NCBI GenBank assembly: GCA_028554795.2
Contig: CM068825.1
Coordinates: forward strand, 94,809,451 to 94,873,450
Reading direction: 5' to 3'
Length of the DNA: 64,000 nt
DNA from: Sinohyriopsis cumingii
Taxonomy: Eukaryota; Mollusca; Bivalvia; Unionida; Unionidae
The notes below the pieces were generated by a model, which saw only the letters and a program-made list of their open reading frames with translations, was not told where the DNA came from and searched no databases. Positions within the stretch are counted from its first letter, which is position 1. The number at the start of each line of letters is the position of its first letter. Positions 20,834 through 35,119 of this stretch are shown one piece after another. Position numbers and translations under genes: made by a program.

Positions 20834-22474
20834 GTTTTCTCGGCGATATTTAAATTCTAATTCTCAAAGAGGAAACCACTCGTGTATCCACCTGTTACTC
20901 ACTGGTTAGTTAAAAGTCTTCACGTGAAAATGGCATAAAATAGTTGGAAATTTAGGTGTTACGAATAGTGCACAATACTAGTCGAAATCACCTACCCACT
21001 GGCTGGTACACAGGGAATAAAATTTACAATACCGTGAGCATAAGCAAGTTGGAGACAGAGCTGGCGTTTGATTGGATAATCAGTTTCTTCATGCAAACAG
21101 TCAGCGGCAAAAAGGAATGCACCGTATAAAAGATTGCCAAAACAATTACAAGCACTCACATGGATTTTAAATCGACTCTTTGATTTATTTGTGAATTCAG
21201 CCTCTCGTTCTTTCTTGTGCAGACAATAGCCATAGAAAACGCTGTAAGACTGATGTAATCTGCCAAATTATAATGCTGTATAAACACATCCCCCTCGAGA
21301 GAAGATCAAACGACCATTTGACATGCCTTTTCAATAAAAAGGGATCTTTTAAAATAAAAAATAGATGGTTTACGATCGCATAATCAACTGTTTAAACATT
21401 TGCAACTCTTTTACATCAGTAGTATGTTACAGTTTATGGAGTTAGGCATTGAAATTGTTTTATTCTGAGAACATATATGTGATACATTTTATGTAATATA
21501 AATCCCGTTACAGGTTATTTAGAATTTTATTTATTGTCATGAAGTTGTAATAGGAATGAAATATTTCTTAAAGAATTACTGGTAAACATTAATCTCTTTC
21601 ATTCCATATCAATTACAAATAATATGAAACTGATAAGACCCTACATCTAGCACAGCAGGCGGACTTTGAGTGCTTTTTAAGTTCGTGTATCATTTTGAAA
21701 ACTTCCCCCACTCACCAATATGTAGCAGTTTTGTCAGAAAGAATATTAAGATTTTTTAGATGCTTACTACTTCACAATGTTATGTCAGAGATCATTTTGA
21801 ATTAAAATTGGCATTACCTCATTATCTTGCAATTCAAGCTTTATCCGAATTCATTTTAAACGTTTCTTATTCAATATGCCATGAATTAGTGAAGCCGGCA
21901 TAAAGCAGAATGATTTACCTTTACCGGTAGATATCAAAGTTAAAAGAATTCTTTCTCAAATGATCAATGAATGTGTCTTGAATTAAAGAAAGATTGCTTT
22001 TAAATATGTACTATGCTTTCATCAGGTTATCACTATGTCATTAACACACAGTTGTTCTATTTATTACTGGAAGTTTTAGAATTAAGGGTTACTTAAAGAC
22101 TAATGGAAAGAATTGATTTATGTGAAACTTTATAAAATATGACGGTGTATCATTTTTATTTTAAGTCCAGTATCAATAACGTTGTCCTTGAACAGGGATT
22201 TAAACCAATCACAAGCATATAGACAATGTATCACACACACGCATATAGACAATGTATCAACGAATTGCCAAAAAAAGCGATAACGTCAGTGGTTTGGTTC
22301 CTAAGGGTTTTGTGTTTTACGGCACAGCAACACATATAAGTCAGATAGCTTCCTGCAATCAGAGTAAAGTGTATTGTCCTAGAGTAAAGGACACACCACG
22401 GTAGATGACCAAAGTTGATCGAATGGTAGGATTTGCACATTTCAATTTGCTTCTTCAAACTTGTGTGCGACACC
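20834..22474. other. Upstream region of secreted-protein gene
   Basis: Should hold the promoter and 5' untranslated exon of the minus-strand gene. None could be placed. No repeat recognised. Confidence 0.4.
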
Positions 22475-22757
22475 GGTCCTATGGCCTAGTGGTTACAACA
22501 TCCGCCTTGGAAGTGGGAAGTAGACGGTTCTAATCCCGATCGAGTCATACCAAAGACTTGGTATTGACATCTGCCTCGCTAGGAGCTCAGCGTTAAGAGG
22601 TTAGTTTTAGGACTGGTCGGTCTGGTGTCAGCATAATGTGACTGTGGGGGACATGATGTTACATATCTGCGGCATGATGCCCCAGTGCTAGACATCACTA
22701 TAAATTGCCACACTGCAGACAACGTAACGATTTGACTGAAATAGTGTTAAAGCTACT
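22475..22757 (+). mobile_element. tRNA-derived SINE, second family
   Basis: The head GGTCCTATGGCCTAGTGGTTACAAC has a perfect A box (TGGCCTAGTGG) and a B box (GGTTCTAATCC) at about 22527. The body (CTCAGCGTTAAGAGGTTAG, GGTCGGTCTGGTGTCAGCAT, CACTATAAATTGCC) is of a type I know from gastropod genomes. It differs from the SINE at 2966. No target duplication was found; the 3' end near 22757 runs into a (CA)n tract. Confidence 0.75.
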
Positions 22758-25700
22758 TTAAAATTCCAAAACACACACACAGACACAGACACAGACACAC
22801 ATACACACACTTGTGTTTGTATTCATAAGGATATATAATCCGAATATACCTTCCCGTTTGTTTGTACCCTCCCTACCTATTTCAATAACGGAAACCTTTA
22901 ATGTGATAAAAAAAGGCACAAAACTTTGTCAATTTAGTAATTGATTTATAATTTTACCTGAAAATTGCCAGAGTGGCTCGAACACTGGCATCCTCAGCGC
23001 CTTTCATGTTTAACGGACTTTCTATATTAACATGGCGCTATACTGCGCATACTATGTATAAGTCTATTTTCCTCAGAGTGACTTAGTTCACCCTATTCGG
23101 TAACTTACTGCCGGATAAATCCGTAAATTACCATATTGTTGAGAGTTGTATCCCTTTGCACACATGAACATATAAATTACACCGCTTCATAAATCGATGT
23201 GACAGTCCAAATTTGCAGTTGCCATTCATTTCCTTTGCTTGATTCGATGTTGTAAATATCGGAATCAGACGACATAGTATTTTCCTTCTACTATAGACAA
23301 ATGTGTAGTCGTTATGACACTCCTTTGCTACTTGTCCAGGAAATGGAAATAACTGACATACAGGGTCGTCTTTTACACTGAAAACTTCCGTTTGCAATTA
23401 AATGCGCAGACGATAACGGTGTTAAGGCCTCCCTTGGCATAGTCAGGTTTGAAATTATAAATCAATAAATGAACTAAATTCTGTGCATCTTTTATCTCAT
23501 TTGTGCTTTTTATTTTTAAATCAGTGTGGGAGGGTGTGTTTAACAAATAAACGGGGCGTTATATTCAAACGATAGATAGATAGATAGATAGATCAAGCAC
23601 CTAGAGGACGGAAAACACTTCTAAAATGTACCGAATTAATTGGGAAAATGATATGATGAAAACCAAAATTGATTTGTGTAAGGGTTAAATAAGTATTTGC
23701 CGAGAAAAACTAAAATAAGGCCTTTAAAAAATATAAGTAAGACATAGACTGAAAGCAGATTTTTAAATTATTGTCGATGCTTAAGTAGATATTCAAAATG
23801 CTTTGAGAAACGTCAGACCTATCGATCATTCGGTTTTAATTCATTGAGTATTTTCTTTATTGAGCCCAACCTCCCTGAAAGTGAATTCAAAGCCAATATA
23901 ACTGATTCTGTGCATTTTTCTCTACAGATAGATGGCCAGTTATAATAAATACTACAAATTTGTCCGTTTATTAGGTACTAGTGTCACTCATACTGAACCG
24001 TTTTCCCGGGACTGTGTAGTAGCTTGGACTGTTTTCGTAAACTTGGCCCTGTCAACTTTCCTAATATAAGAGCTTATTTTATATTTTCACGAATCTTTGC
24101 ATTAGGAATTTGAATTATGTTTTGTAATACGTGGTATGAGATACCGACCTATGACTCGGAACTGTGCTTGATAAATAAGAATATGAAGCAAGAAAAGCCC
24201 TATAAATGTAAAATTAGTCTCGCGAATGAGCGTTCCTTTAGAGGAGAAATGTGTGTGGTATAAACGCGTTTAAGAAACCGTCTATTGACAACTACAGTTA
24301 TATTTAAGGTCATTGGAAAACGGGGAAACAAAATCGCCCCCTCCCCCCAATAAAACGACGTAAAGACAAATGTAGTATGTTTGATATTGTTTATAGCTCA
24401 GTCTTGAGGTGAACATGTTCTAGGTGATTTAGATCCATAGCGTGTTACACTATTTCCTATACTCTCAAAAATCAACTGTAAGTTTTATGCATTGGTGATT
24501 TGAAAGTATGTGCGTGTGTTGCTTGTTTTGGTAATATTTATGTTTTCTTAAGTTTGTGTCTCAGGATAGAGATCTATCTTTTCACGCATTTTCTTGTTTT
24601 GAAAGGCATCACAAGGTTTCAGCACTTCTTTTAAACTCATTTTAAGATTTTTAAATTATGAGCTCACCTCCTACATGTTTCGTCTCCAGCGACACCGTTT
24701 TGTACTTTTGTCCTTGTTAGTCGATCTGAATGTGATTTTGACATCGGATTTTTAAAACAATATTGATTGTTATAAATGTTGATAAAAAGATCTTGTCGAA
24801 CATCGTCAGAAGATCTGTAAAAGTTGAGAACCTATTGTCAGTATACTTAATTAATCTTGTATTTCAAGGCAATAATATCGAAGAGAAAAAAAATTGTAAG
24901 CCAATTTGTATTAAACCACTTGACAAAATAAGAAATTAAATATATCAGCATAATCATCTATCATCAATTATGAGTGTCGATTACGGATTGCTTGAATTTC
25001 ATAAGCCAGTAATCAGGTTTAAAACATTTTAAATGGACGTTGTATCTTTCAGCCGGAACTTGTCAATGTCCAATGTTCAAGTAGTGACGCGTTCTTGCGA
25101 AGGTCAGCAATTGCAAGGTCTGAACAATGAATGTAAAATACGCTTGAAGAAAGTGTTGGAGTTTAAGGGCTGAAGACGTTGCTTCAAATAAATAACACGT
25201 AAAACAAAAAGAACACAGTTTGCAAGTTGGCATACTCTCATGCTTAGCTAACTGTATCTGTGCTCGACAAATAATGTTGAATATAATCCATCTCCATCAT
25301 TGAACCCATTCGAGATGATTGTAAACATAAAACGTTAAACATGCAGTAAGCTGACAAGTCATAAACATTCATTAGCCAATTAATTAATTTCAATCAACAC
25401 GGTCTAAGTCACATCTCCTGCATCTGCACTTATCAAATGGACATGTCTGTTTGTTGTAAGTGATAATTTCTAAGTCACCAACGGGTGAACTGACCATATT
25501 AAAGGCATATTTGTGTACGAGTATACGAAAATGAAGTGCCATGTGTGTGTGCGTGTGTGTGTCTTCTAATGTGTGTATTCTTGTATGACTATTTGTGTGT
25601 ATGTAGTTACGCATATATGTACGCAGTGATACATGTACGTACGTTGGCACGCATGTATGCATGACTGTATTGTTGGTATATTTATTTTGCATTGAGGAAT

Positions 25701-26109
25701 TGATCTTTGTCCATAACTGTGGGTAACAGTTCGGGCCTACCTGACTAACATCTTTTGTGTAAACAATATATTTGTCTATGATTGCATATATCATTTTAAA
25801 ATAATTATTAATTGGAGGTAAGCATGTTTACTTAGATCTGAGTCGAGGACATTGGTTTTCCACTTGACAAAAATAGTCCACGTGAAGTTTTTCGTGTTCT
25901 TGACTAAAATTTAAGTAAGAGACCCTATCTTGCTTACAACGTAGAATTTTCTGGAAACGAATTTGTGACCATCACCGTGGATCTGTTATTGTGGCTTAGT
26001 TTTGTATATAAAAGTACCGATAAAACAAAGTTGTTCATTCCATAGCTTAATACCAGTTTTTATGCAATCAATTTAGTTGTGTTCAGTTATAATTTCAGAT
26101 GATTTATTA
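22758..26109. other. Intergenic DNA, no gene recognised
   Basis: Contains a (CA)n run at 22770-22810, (GATA)n at 23571-23593 and a TG-rich run at 25540-25563. A minus-strand frame 23128-23397 with several cysteines has no recognised homologue and no splice context. It is left uncalled. Confidence 0.45.
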
Positions 26110-26295
26110 ATTTTAAGTATACATTGGAATTACAAAGTGCTCATTGATTTTAGGACTAAAGAACTATTTTTAAATTAGTGTGAATTCATTCAAGTTCATT
26201 TTTGATTATATCATTGTGATACGTCAAAATTCTTGGCACATTATCAAATTCAAGACCATGTGACACATCAGCACATTTAAGATTGAAATATATTT
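26110..26295 (+). repeat. Unclassified interspersed repeat, copy 2
   Basis: Contains TTGGAATTACAAAGTGCTCA, GATTATATCATTGTGATACG, CTTGGCACATTATCAAATTC and ACATCAGCACATTTAAGATT, in the same orientation as the copies at 18325, 54110 and 56530. Confidence 0.65.
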
Positions 26296-28085
26296 CATTC
26301 GCAACAATATTCTTTTGGACTTATGATTGAACTTATGATCGAACTTTTATGAGTATTTGGGATTTATTTCACAACACGATAAATTCTTTTTTTGAATTTT
26401 CACTTTGCGTTCTTGGGAAGTTAAATGTCTGTTGAATTTTACAAACGTGTTGGTTTTTGCCTGTTCTGTTAGTTTAAGACTGCGGCAGTTTATTACCTTT
26501 AAATGGTAGTTAACGATCTCTAAGGGGTGATCGACATCGGTTTTATCGGCCTGATCGAGCGAAATTAGAAGTATGAAATTAATGGATGGAATAAATGGAT
26601 GTCAGAGTTGAGATATAAAATAGAACAACACAATCCCCCATATAAAGAATATAACAATTTAATCCAACTAGATAAACATAATACAACTGTACCAGATCAA
26701 TTGTAAGATAACCTGTACTAGAAAATAAATTAATACAAAGTTCTAAAATTCACATAGCAGTTCAGTTTACTTAGAAGCGCCAAATTTTCGCCACGAATCG
26801 AGACTTTCGAACTTAATTGCTCCGCATGTCTGCATAACCTAATATGGTTGCTGGACACCCTCCAAAATTAACGTAGCGTGATGGTTGAAGTCGACTTGTA
26901 CAGCAAAGTGTGTTTTCTCTGACCTTCCCAATTCGTTCAAATTTGGCTCTATATAATTTCCTGGAATAACTAACTTTCCATCTCTTGTCCACTTCAGAGT
27001 TTAGCCATATCATATTACAAACCAAAGATAACTGCTAACATGGTTTCAGGTCACAAACTTGTTTTCCACACCTTATTTTGTTTAGACACCGCCTCCTTTA
27101 TAGACATTACATAGCACAGGAAACTTAAATGTATTCCTCTAATACATCTAGCCACTATTACTAATTGATCGATCGCATAGTCTGCTCTCGCCAAATAACA
27201 AATAGGCCCTTGCAGTTTGAACTATTAATCACTATCTTGACTAATGTTGGACACATGCACGCAACCAACGAACAATAAATAAGCCGTAAAGTCCGCATTT
27301 CTGCTTCTGGTTTGAGTCTACTTTTGATGGGTGTTGTGTTTTGCTGTTTGTCCGTACTGTTTGACTATGACCATGCCATCATTAAATAGTATGGAGTACG
27401 CTTGCATGTGAGGGTCTGATCAGCCCAGTTTGTGCTCTGAACTGTCCGTTGAACACTCAATAGGAGATGCCGCTCTGGGTTGCTTCAACAATACACGGCA
27501 TGTTCAAGTTTCGAGATTCACACCGCTCGTGATGCTGCACTGAATCTGAAATACTCCTATTCTATATTTTCAGAGTATGAATGAGACTGACCCAGGTGGA
27601 CTGATTTTGTGCACGATCTTCCCAAGGATTAGAGACAAAGTGTCTCAAGGATGATCTGATGGAGTCTTTGAAGAGTTTCTTCTGACCTCACTGATATCAC
27701 CTTTCATTCTTCACGAAAGCATCTAGTGTGGGTGAGAATTATGATCACACGACTTGCATGTGAGTAAGTTTTTAGTGAAGGGTTGTTGCACAGAGTCACA
27801 ATCACTCTGAATCCAATGGCATGACAATGTAGGTACGTCTGGAGGCTCATGCCGTTGATGACCATCCAGTTTGACTATACCTGAGCTGATGCCCTGCCTG
27901 TTCACGCACCTCTTTTTATCTACATTTACAGCCAGAGGGGGAGGGAAAATGAACATATCTGCGCGGCCACCTGATCCACCACAGAGGGCTTTCCAGAATC
28001 ACTTGTATGTGTCCACCCTAGGTCAACAGTCCCGGGTAGTAAGATCTACTTTTACTACGGTAGCAGGTGTAGCCTGACCAGGATG
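26296..28085. other. Intergenic DNA, nothing assigned
   Basis: No gene supported. The part at 27400-28080 has a higher GC content and several antisense open pieces, possibly an old retroelement, but no motif could be named. Confidence 0.35.
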
Positions 28086-28191
28086 GACGCACGCACGCAC
28101 GCACGTATGTACGTATGTAAGTATGTATGTATGTATGTATGTATGTATGTATGTATGTATGTATGTATGTATGTATGTATGTATGTGTGTG

Positions 28192-28223
<32 letters not shown>

Positions 28224-28278
28224 TGTATGTATGTATGTATGTATGTATGTATGTATGTATGTATGGATGTATGTATGA
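28086..28278. repeat. (GTAT)n tetranucleotide microsatellite
   Basis: Starts with CGCA units and continues as TATG repeats with one (GT)4 interruption. The reading frame it creates (Met-Tyr-Val-Cys repeats) is not a gene. Confidence 0.95.
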
Positions 28279-28403
28279 GTGACTAACTGACTTTATTTCG
28301 TCTTCAACAGAGATTACATCAGATTAATATAATAATGTAATTCAGGATAATACCAAATCATGAAAGACAACATTAAAGCGACAAAAATACAATAGTAGTG
28401 TAT

Positions 28404-28415
28404 GTGTCTGTGTGT

Positions 28416-28462
<47 letters not shown>
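28404..28462. repeat. (TG)n microsatellite
   Basis: TG repeats with TGTC interruptions at the left end. Confidence 0.9.
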
Positions 28463-28463
<1 letters not shown>

Positions 28464-28710
28464 ATGTATGCGTGCGTGTATGCATTTATCTATGACTGAC
28501 AGTCTCACCGACTTCATTACCTCTTCATCAAAGATTACACCAGGTTTATAAAAATACGGATTATACATATAAGATTATGAGACACAGTATAGACGAGAAT
28601 GCAAGCAAGATAAATACATCGTCAAATAACGCATTTACAAGATGAGATATATAAATAAATAAAACCATATAGTAATCTCTAAGAAATATAAATAAACACA
28701 TAATAAACGG

Positions 28711-28732
28711 ACACAGACACACACACACACAC

Positions 28733-28806
<74 letters not shown>

Positions 28807-28834
28807 GTATATACACACATACATACATACATAC
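28711..28834. repeat. Compound (CA)n-(TA)n-(CATA)n microsatellite
   Basis: CA repeats, then about 30 TA units, then CACACATACG and CATA units. Confidence 0.95.
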
Positions 28835-28839
28835 ATTCA

Positions 28840-31800
28840 AGTAGCATTTCGGTGCAGAAAGTGACCAAATTGTTGCTTTCGGTGTAAACTCGGTTTCGGC
28901 CAAAAGTTAATCCCACAAAGAGGAAAGTGAAATACTAACAACCAGTTCATATTTCCTCTTACAAATTGATGAGGATAACGCCCAAGAAAGTGAAGAAAGT
29001 TAAGGAAAAAGAAAGAAGGGCCGGTGCCCTTAATAGGAACCAAACCTATGACGTCGACCCCTACACCGTCCCAGAAACGCAAATACAATACGTCCTTACA
29101 AAGCTCCTCCCCAGAAGGGGAATGGAGTGCGGCTGGACCAGACCAAAATCAAACCCAACAGACAATAATCCCGCCGTAAAGACCAAAATAATAAAAAGAA
29201 TGGGTAAGAAGGCTAAGGACAAAAACAAAGACACAGACGAAGAAACTTAAAAGGAACAAACAGACAACGACAATGAAACGGATACGGAAAGTGACAATGA
29301 CAATGAAACAAACAACGACAATGGAACGGATATGGAAAACGACAACGACAACAAATAAAAAATGTACAACTCACAAACTACAGAAAATAACAACCCATCA
29401 AATGAAGCTCTGGAGGCAACCCAGAGCCCATTAAAAAGACTAAACTAATTTTTTATATCGTAACTAGAATATAAGGACAAGCAGTTTACATAAAGTGATG
29501 CGGCACCTGGGAAGTGAAGCAAAAATGGAAGAACCAAACTTCCGAATCGCTACTATCAACAACAACGGAATAGACAAGGCGAAAGCAGAACAAATAACCA
29601 AAGAAACAAACTTTGACGTAATATTGATACAAGAAACACACAATGGAATTACACCGGAGCTAAAATTTCTACTTGAAGACAAACTAAATGCAATAGTTAT
29701 AAGTAATGATTATATTAGTAATGATATCAGAGGAGGACTAGCAACAATAATCAAAAAAAAACCGGGGTTAAGCTGGGAAAGGATAGAAGAGGGAGAGTTT
29801 TTCATAGGTCGCTTAATACATGTAAAGATGTTAAACTGGCATATAATAAATGTGTATATGCCAGCAAACAGAACTAAAAAACTAAATTTTATCGAAAATT
29901 TAACAAACTATCTACAACTTTATTCAATGGAAAATTTAATAATGGGGGAGATTTCAACTGGGATAGGGACAAAATTGACAGAGCGACGGACTTAACAACT
30001 AGCGACAAAGTATACAGGACCGAAATGATAAACTTACTGAATAAACATCAATTACATTACATTTACAGAGAACTCAACATATTAAGAAGAGAATTCACTT
30101 TCAATTACAAACAAATCCAAGCTAGCAGAGTCAACAAATTTTATGGAAATTTCTACGATCCTTCAACATTCATCAACGCAGCCATAACTAATACCAAGCT
30201 ATCAGATCACTATATGGTCACAATGGATCTAAGAGTCAGGAAAAGGAGTATGGAAACTGAACAACAAAATCTTAACTGAAAATGAATATATAGAATTAAT
30301 AAAAAAAAAGAAATTGAAACTTTCCATAATGAAGAAACTATGAACATAATAAACGAGTGGGATATTTTAAAAAATAGAATAAAAAGAGTTTCGATCCAAT
30401 ATTCAAACAGACGAGCAGAGAAGCTAAAAAAAAAAGACAAATATGAATTTAAATCAACCCTAAAAAGACGATAAACGAGGACAAAAGCACAACTGACAGA
30501 CAATATTAAAAAAATAGAAGAAGATGAGAATCAAGGGAGAATAATAAGGACGGGAAAATTTACAGAATTATACAATAAAGCAAATAGTCTATATAAACGG
30601 GAAGAATTTAGAAAATGGGGCGAAAAAAACTCTAAATAAAATAAAAATAAACAATGTAATTTACACGAGAAAGAAAGAAATTTTAAACAATATATTTAGC
30701 TACTACAAAGAACTCTACACTACACAGAACATAGACTCCATCACAATCGACAGCTATTTAAGCAATGTTGATTGCATGACGATACCATCAGAACATAGAG
30801 AGATATGTGATGATGTCATCTCAGATGAAGAAATAAATAAGAATATAGCTTCACTAACTAAGAAAAAATCACCTGGGAAAGATGGACTCACCGTGGAATT
30901 CTATCAAAGATTCCACGGTAAACTAACGCAGATCCTCAACGCCTTATGAAACAATATATTGTTAAGCAAAAAACACATGTTTAAATCAATGATCGAGGGG
31001 ATTATTACAATCATATATAAATGGCAAGGAGAAAGAGATGAAATAAAGAACTGGAGACCTATATCGCTTTTAAATACAGATTACAAAATTTTAAGTAAAA
31101 TACTAACAAACAGGATAAAGGGTGGGATAAACAAAATAATCAATGTAAACCAAACTTGTGGGGGAAAGGGGTGGAATATACAAAACAACATTCTAAATAT
31201 CAAAACCGTAATAGACTATATAAATGAAACAGTCACGAAGGGTGCCATGGTACTCTTCGACTAACAAAAAGCTTTTCACCAACTAGAACAGAACTATATA
31301 CAGAAGGTTTTAGAAAAATTTGGCTTCGGACCGAATTTCCTAAAATGGACCGAAATCCTATACACAGGGATATCTTCATGTGTACAGGTAAATGGAAAAT
31401 CTACGAAAGAATTTGAAATACAACGATCAGTGAGACAAGGATGTCCACTATCGATGCTATTATACGTGATGGCAATATAAATCATAAGCCACAAGATAAG
31501 AAATAACCCAGATATACAAGGCATACAAATACCTAACCTAAAAAAAGGAATTAAAAATGCTCCAACATGCAGACGATTGCACTTTATTTATAAGAGAGGG
31601 AAGATGCTACAAATACTTAAAAGAAGAATTTGAAAAATTCGGTAAAGCGTCGGGCTCACAAATTAATCACGACAAGACGGAAATCTTAAAAATAGGAAAC
31701 TGAGGGGCAACCATCCTGGATTGCCCCCCCCCCCCCCACACACACACACACACCTACTGAGAGATACGGTAAAAGCTCTAGGGGTGCACTTTGGGAAAAA

Positions 31801-32715
31801 AGAAACAATAGAAAACTACAAACAAATTATCAAAAAATAAAGGGAAATGTGGATATCTGGGCCATGGTGCCACTGTGCATTATGGAGCGAGCCCAAGTGG
31901 CAACGACATATTTATATTCAAATATAAACTATATAATTAAATCAATAGACGTAGATAACACAATTTTAAGTAAGATAGACAAATAGATAATAGACTATGT
32001 CTGGAATTTTAAAATGCATTACATAAAAAAGAAACGTTATATAGAGACAACAGTAGAGGGGGCTTGGGTTTGACAAGCCCTCTACTACTAAAACTGACAA
32101 ATATAATTAATAGATTTAAAAAATACAACCAGACCCAGCTACAGCATGGGAAGCACTATACATTTATTGGCTTCACTCTGAGAAACTGACCAGAAATATA
32201 TTAAAAATAATAAAGTAACCAAAATATTATAAGTACCACGAAAATTCAGGTATATTAAAGAAATACTTTTAAAGTACAGGGATAAAACGGAACTATGGAA
32301 ATTAGAAGTAAGCGAAAGTTATGTATGGATTAGAGAAGAAGTAACGAAATATATAAAATGTAGAGCAGAGCCTCTCATTCAAGAAAAGTAGAGAGAAAAC
32401 GACACATATGACTACTCACTCAAAACAATAGGCTTCTTTTATAAAAACAAAATTTACACAGTTTTCTCTACCAAATTTCGAAAACTCAAGTCTAAATATT
32501 TAATGAAATAAGTATCCTATTAATACAAGAGATGACAACTGGGGAAATTCGACAATAAAGGCCGTCCCAACATATAAACATATAGCACACATACACATAA
32601 CATATACATATAGCATACACGGGACTAAGGGATCTCTGGCAAAGATCACCAAACACATAAGGGAAGGAATTTCGACATCGGAGATACAACCCAGTGTCGG
32701 ATGATGAACCCTTTA
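28840..32715 (+). mobile_element. Tx1/L1-like non-LTR retrotransposon, degenerate
   Basis: Starts within the end of a first frame with a worn CCHC knuckle (CCFRC near 28870) and a basic tail. A second frame from about 29522 shows an apurinic-type endonuclease: FRIATINNNGID, DVILIQETHNG, GGLATIIKKK, INVYMPANRT and KLSDHYMVTMDLR (about 30195-30235). Reverse transcriptase pieces follow: SPGKDGLTVEFYQRF (near 30870), NWRPISLLNTDYKILSKILT (31051-31110), RQGCPLS (about 31434) and an ADD motif (about 31568-31577), with many stops and shifts. C-terminal sequence to about 32700 has no clear motif. GGDFNWD is altered to a damaged version at about 29945. The clade call rests on motif style. Confidence 0.8.
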
Positions 32716-32907
32716 GATAACACTAAGGATTAAATACCCCATCAAAAATTCAATAACATTTTTGATCAAAATTCTGCTATAAATAATACAAACATACACA
32801 CCTTCCGGGGAGACAGGAACACATAACAAGCTTTTCTTTTGTTTTTTGGAAATGGGGTGGGCATCTGTCTGGTGCACCAGTACGTCCGTGTAATTATGAT
32901 CACTCAA

Positions 32908-33130
32908 GAAAAAGTCAGAGGCGTAGCTGGGGGGGGGGGGGGGCAGGGGGGTACATATGTCCCCGGGCGCCAAGGTACAGGGGAGCTAAAATGAGGCTTA
33001 CAACGTTACATTATCATAAGTAAACAAGGTTAATATTCAAAAATGTGATTAAACGGGGAGGGAGCTGGGGCGCCAATTTTATAGTTCGTCCCCGAGCGCA
33101 AAATATCATAGCTACGCCTCTGGAAAAAGT
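32908..33130. mobile_element. hAT-type MITE with perfect 8-bp target duplication
   Basis: A 207-bp element (32916-33122) with terminal inverted repeats CAGAGGCGTAGCT / AGCTACGCCTCTG, flanked on both sides by GAAAAAGT (32908-32915, 33123-33130). An 8-bp duplication and CAG...CTG ends are diagnostic of hAT transposons. It has no coding capacity and contains a run of about 15 G at 32930. Inserted immediately after the LINE. Confidence 0.92.
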
Positions 33131-35119
33131 GAATGGAAGAAAGAATGAAGCAGATAAAAGTAAATTGTTTATAGTGCAGATATTACATGTAGATAAATCT
33201 AGTAAACACATGTAATAAAACAATGTTATCTTTTATTGATTTATTCACCACAGTTTATATCATTTGTTTTGAGATATCTATTAACAATATCATATCATAC
33301 ATATTTAAATTAATTTATTCCTTTTAGATGCACGCAGCAAAATGTGAAACTCTTTATATCTCTAAGTTATTAAAATTGCAGAATCTCCAGAGAGGTGGTC
33401 TCTCAATGGAGGACAAAGAGTAATACATAACACTGGTCAATTTGTGCATTACGAATCTGCTTTTAAATGACACTCGAATCGTATTGGTTGTGTTAGTTAC
33501 ATGAGAAGAATTATTAAGTAATTTGAAATAAGTGTAAGGTTAACAGATCTGTTATCATATATTCGCTTTATTCAGGTGCTTCTATAAGTTTGTATCGAAT
33601 ACCACTTACTTGAAATATATAATCAGAATATTGATCTTCCAAGAGATAACAATTTAAAAAATGTAATCTCTAACCTTATTAATCCAATATGACTTATCAA
33701 GTATTGAATAGATTCTACTCTACGATGCAGCATTACCAAGTCACATGATTGCTAAATTCTGCTGCCCACTTCCTCGAAATCAGTCAAATTATCATCGGAC
33801 TTTTCGCTTCATATACTTTTTGTATTAGGCAAACGTGTAAGCTGAGATGACAAAAATGGTGAACAGCGTGATTTTTTAATCCCGCGAGTAAGCATCGTGA
33901 AAAAAGTCGACGCATGAAATTCGATTTGTAAACACTGTTTTTGGCTCCAATGTGTGGTTATTACATAGAAATACGTTTTAATTGCTATTTGTTAGAAAAT
34001 AAATAATCATTATATCAATTTCATACAGGTGGAGCTATATGTATGATGGCTTAAGTGTGCCAGTCATTGTAACATGCTGCTATCATATGCCATTACCTAG
34101 CAGTTTCGGCAATTACAACTTTTCATTGGGAACTGACGTCCCATTCAAATTGTCATAATATCTAACTCGAGGCAGGAATAGTTAGAGGAAAGTGGACTAC
34201 TTTACAAGTAAGACAACTTATATATACCGTATAATTATGCCATATAAAATTGTTTTATTATGAACGTACTCCATTAGTCTTAATCATCATTCTGCGAAGG
34301 ATTCCTTTACTGAACTAGTGGTATTGATTTTTGTTCTAGAGATTCTATTAAAACTGTTTCGAACTACATTTGTTGAGGTTAGATTATTAAGGTTATATTA
34401 AAATAGTTTCATGTTGCTGACATTTGTTGAGAGTATATTATTACGGTTATATTAATATAATAGGATCAATCTGCGTTCAAATATTTTTCTTTTTTAAAAT
34501 GAAATTGCGACTTCAACATAATTGCATAGTACGGTCTTTGCTTCGCTGTTTGAAACATTTACTATCAATTGACGGTAATTCAAAGAAATGAACTGCATTT
34601 AATTAAACATTGCTAACGCATTCAGTTTCCCCTCACGAGTGTCGGTTTCTTGAAAGTAAAAAGTATTCTCTTTAACATAAATTAAAAAAAAACAAACAAA
34701 CGAAAAACGTTGATCACTCGTGTCTATAACGTATTGTAGCGGATTTTATCAATGTGTCACTTTCTCACTCAGTGTTTTTGTTCATTACGGGTACATGAGC
34801 AAATAAAAGCTACCTAAAGGTAATATAATGAAATTTTTTAAATCTAATTTCATATGTAAAAGTATAAACCTGCCATACAGAGTCAGTTATATGTAAAGAT
34901 ACTAAATTAAGTATAAATGCGAGTGGCAATGTTTGCATGTTTTATTCCTGCATGAAAGGATTTCACCAGGGTGAAATTCCCCCGTCATTATTGTTTGATA
35001 TCTATATAAATAAGACTGGAAAATACACTAAATCGAAACATTGCATCTGAATCAGACTAAAAGCTTCAGATGCAGACATCACTCAACATTTTAAATAATG
35101 TTTGCTTCTTGATGCAGAC
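33131..35119. other. Intergenic DNA, nothing recognised
   Basis: AT-rich; a short imperfect duplication with GTTGAG(G)TTAGATTATTA.GGTTATATTA near 34370 and 34428. Confidence 0.45.

Noticed and set aside
27400-28080. Possible retroelement on the minus strand
   Set aside because: Open pieces exist but no reverse transcriptase, endonuclease or gag motif could be named.
28083-28286. Met-Tyr-Val-Cys repeat protein
   Set aside because: Product of the (GTAT)n microsatellite.
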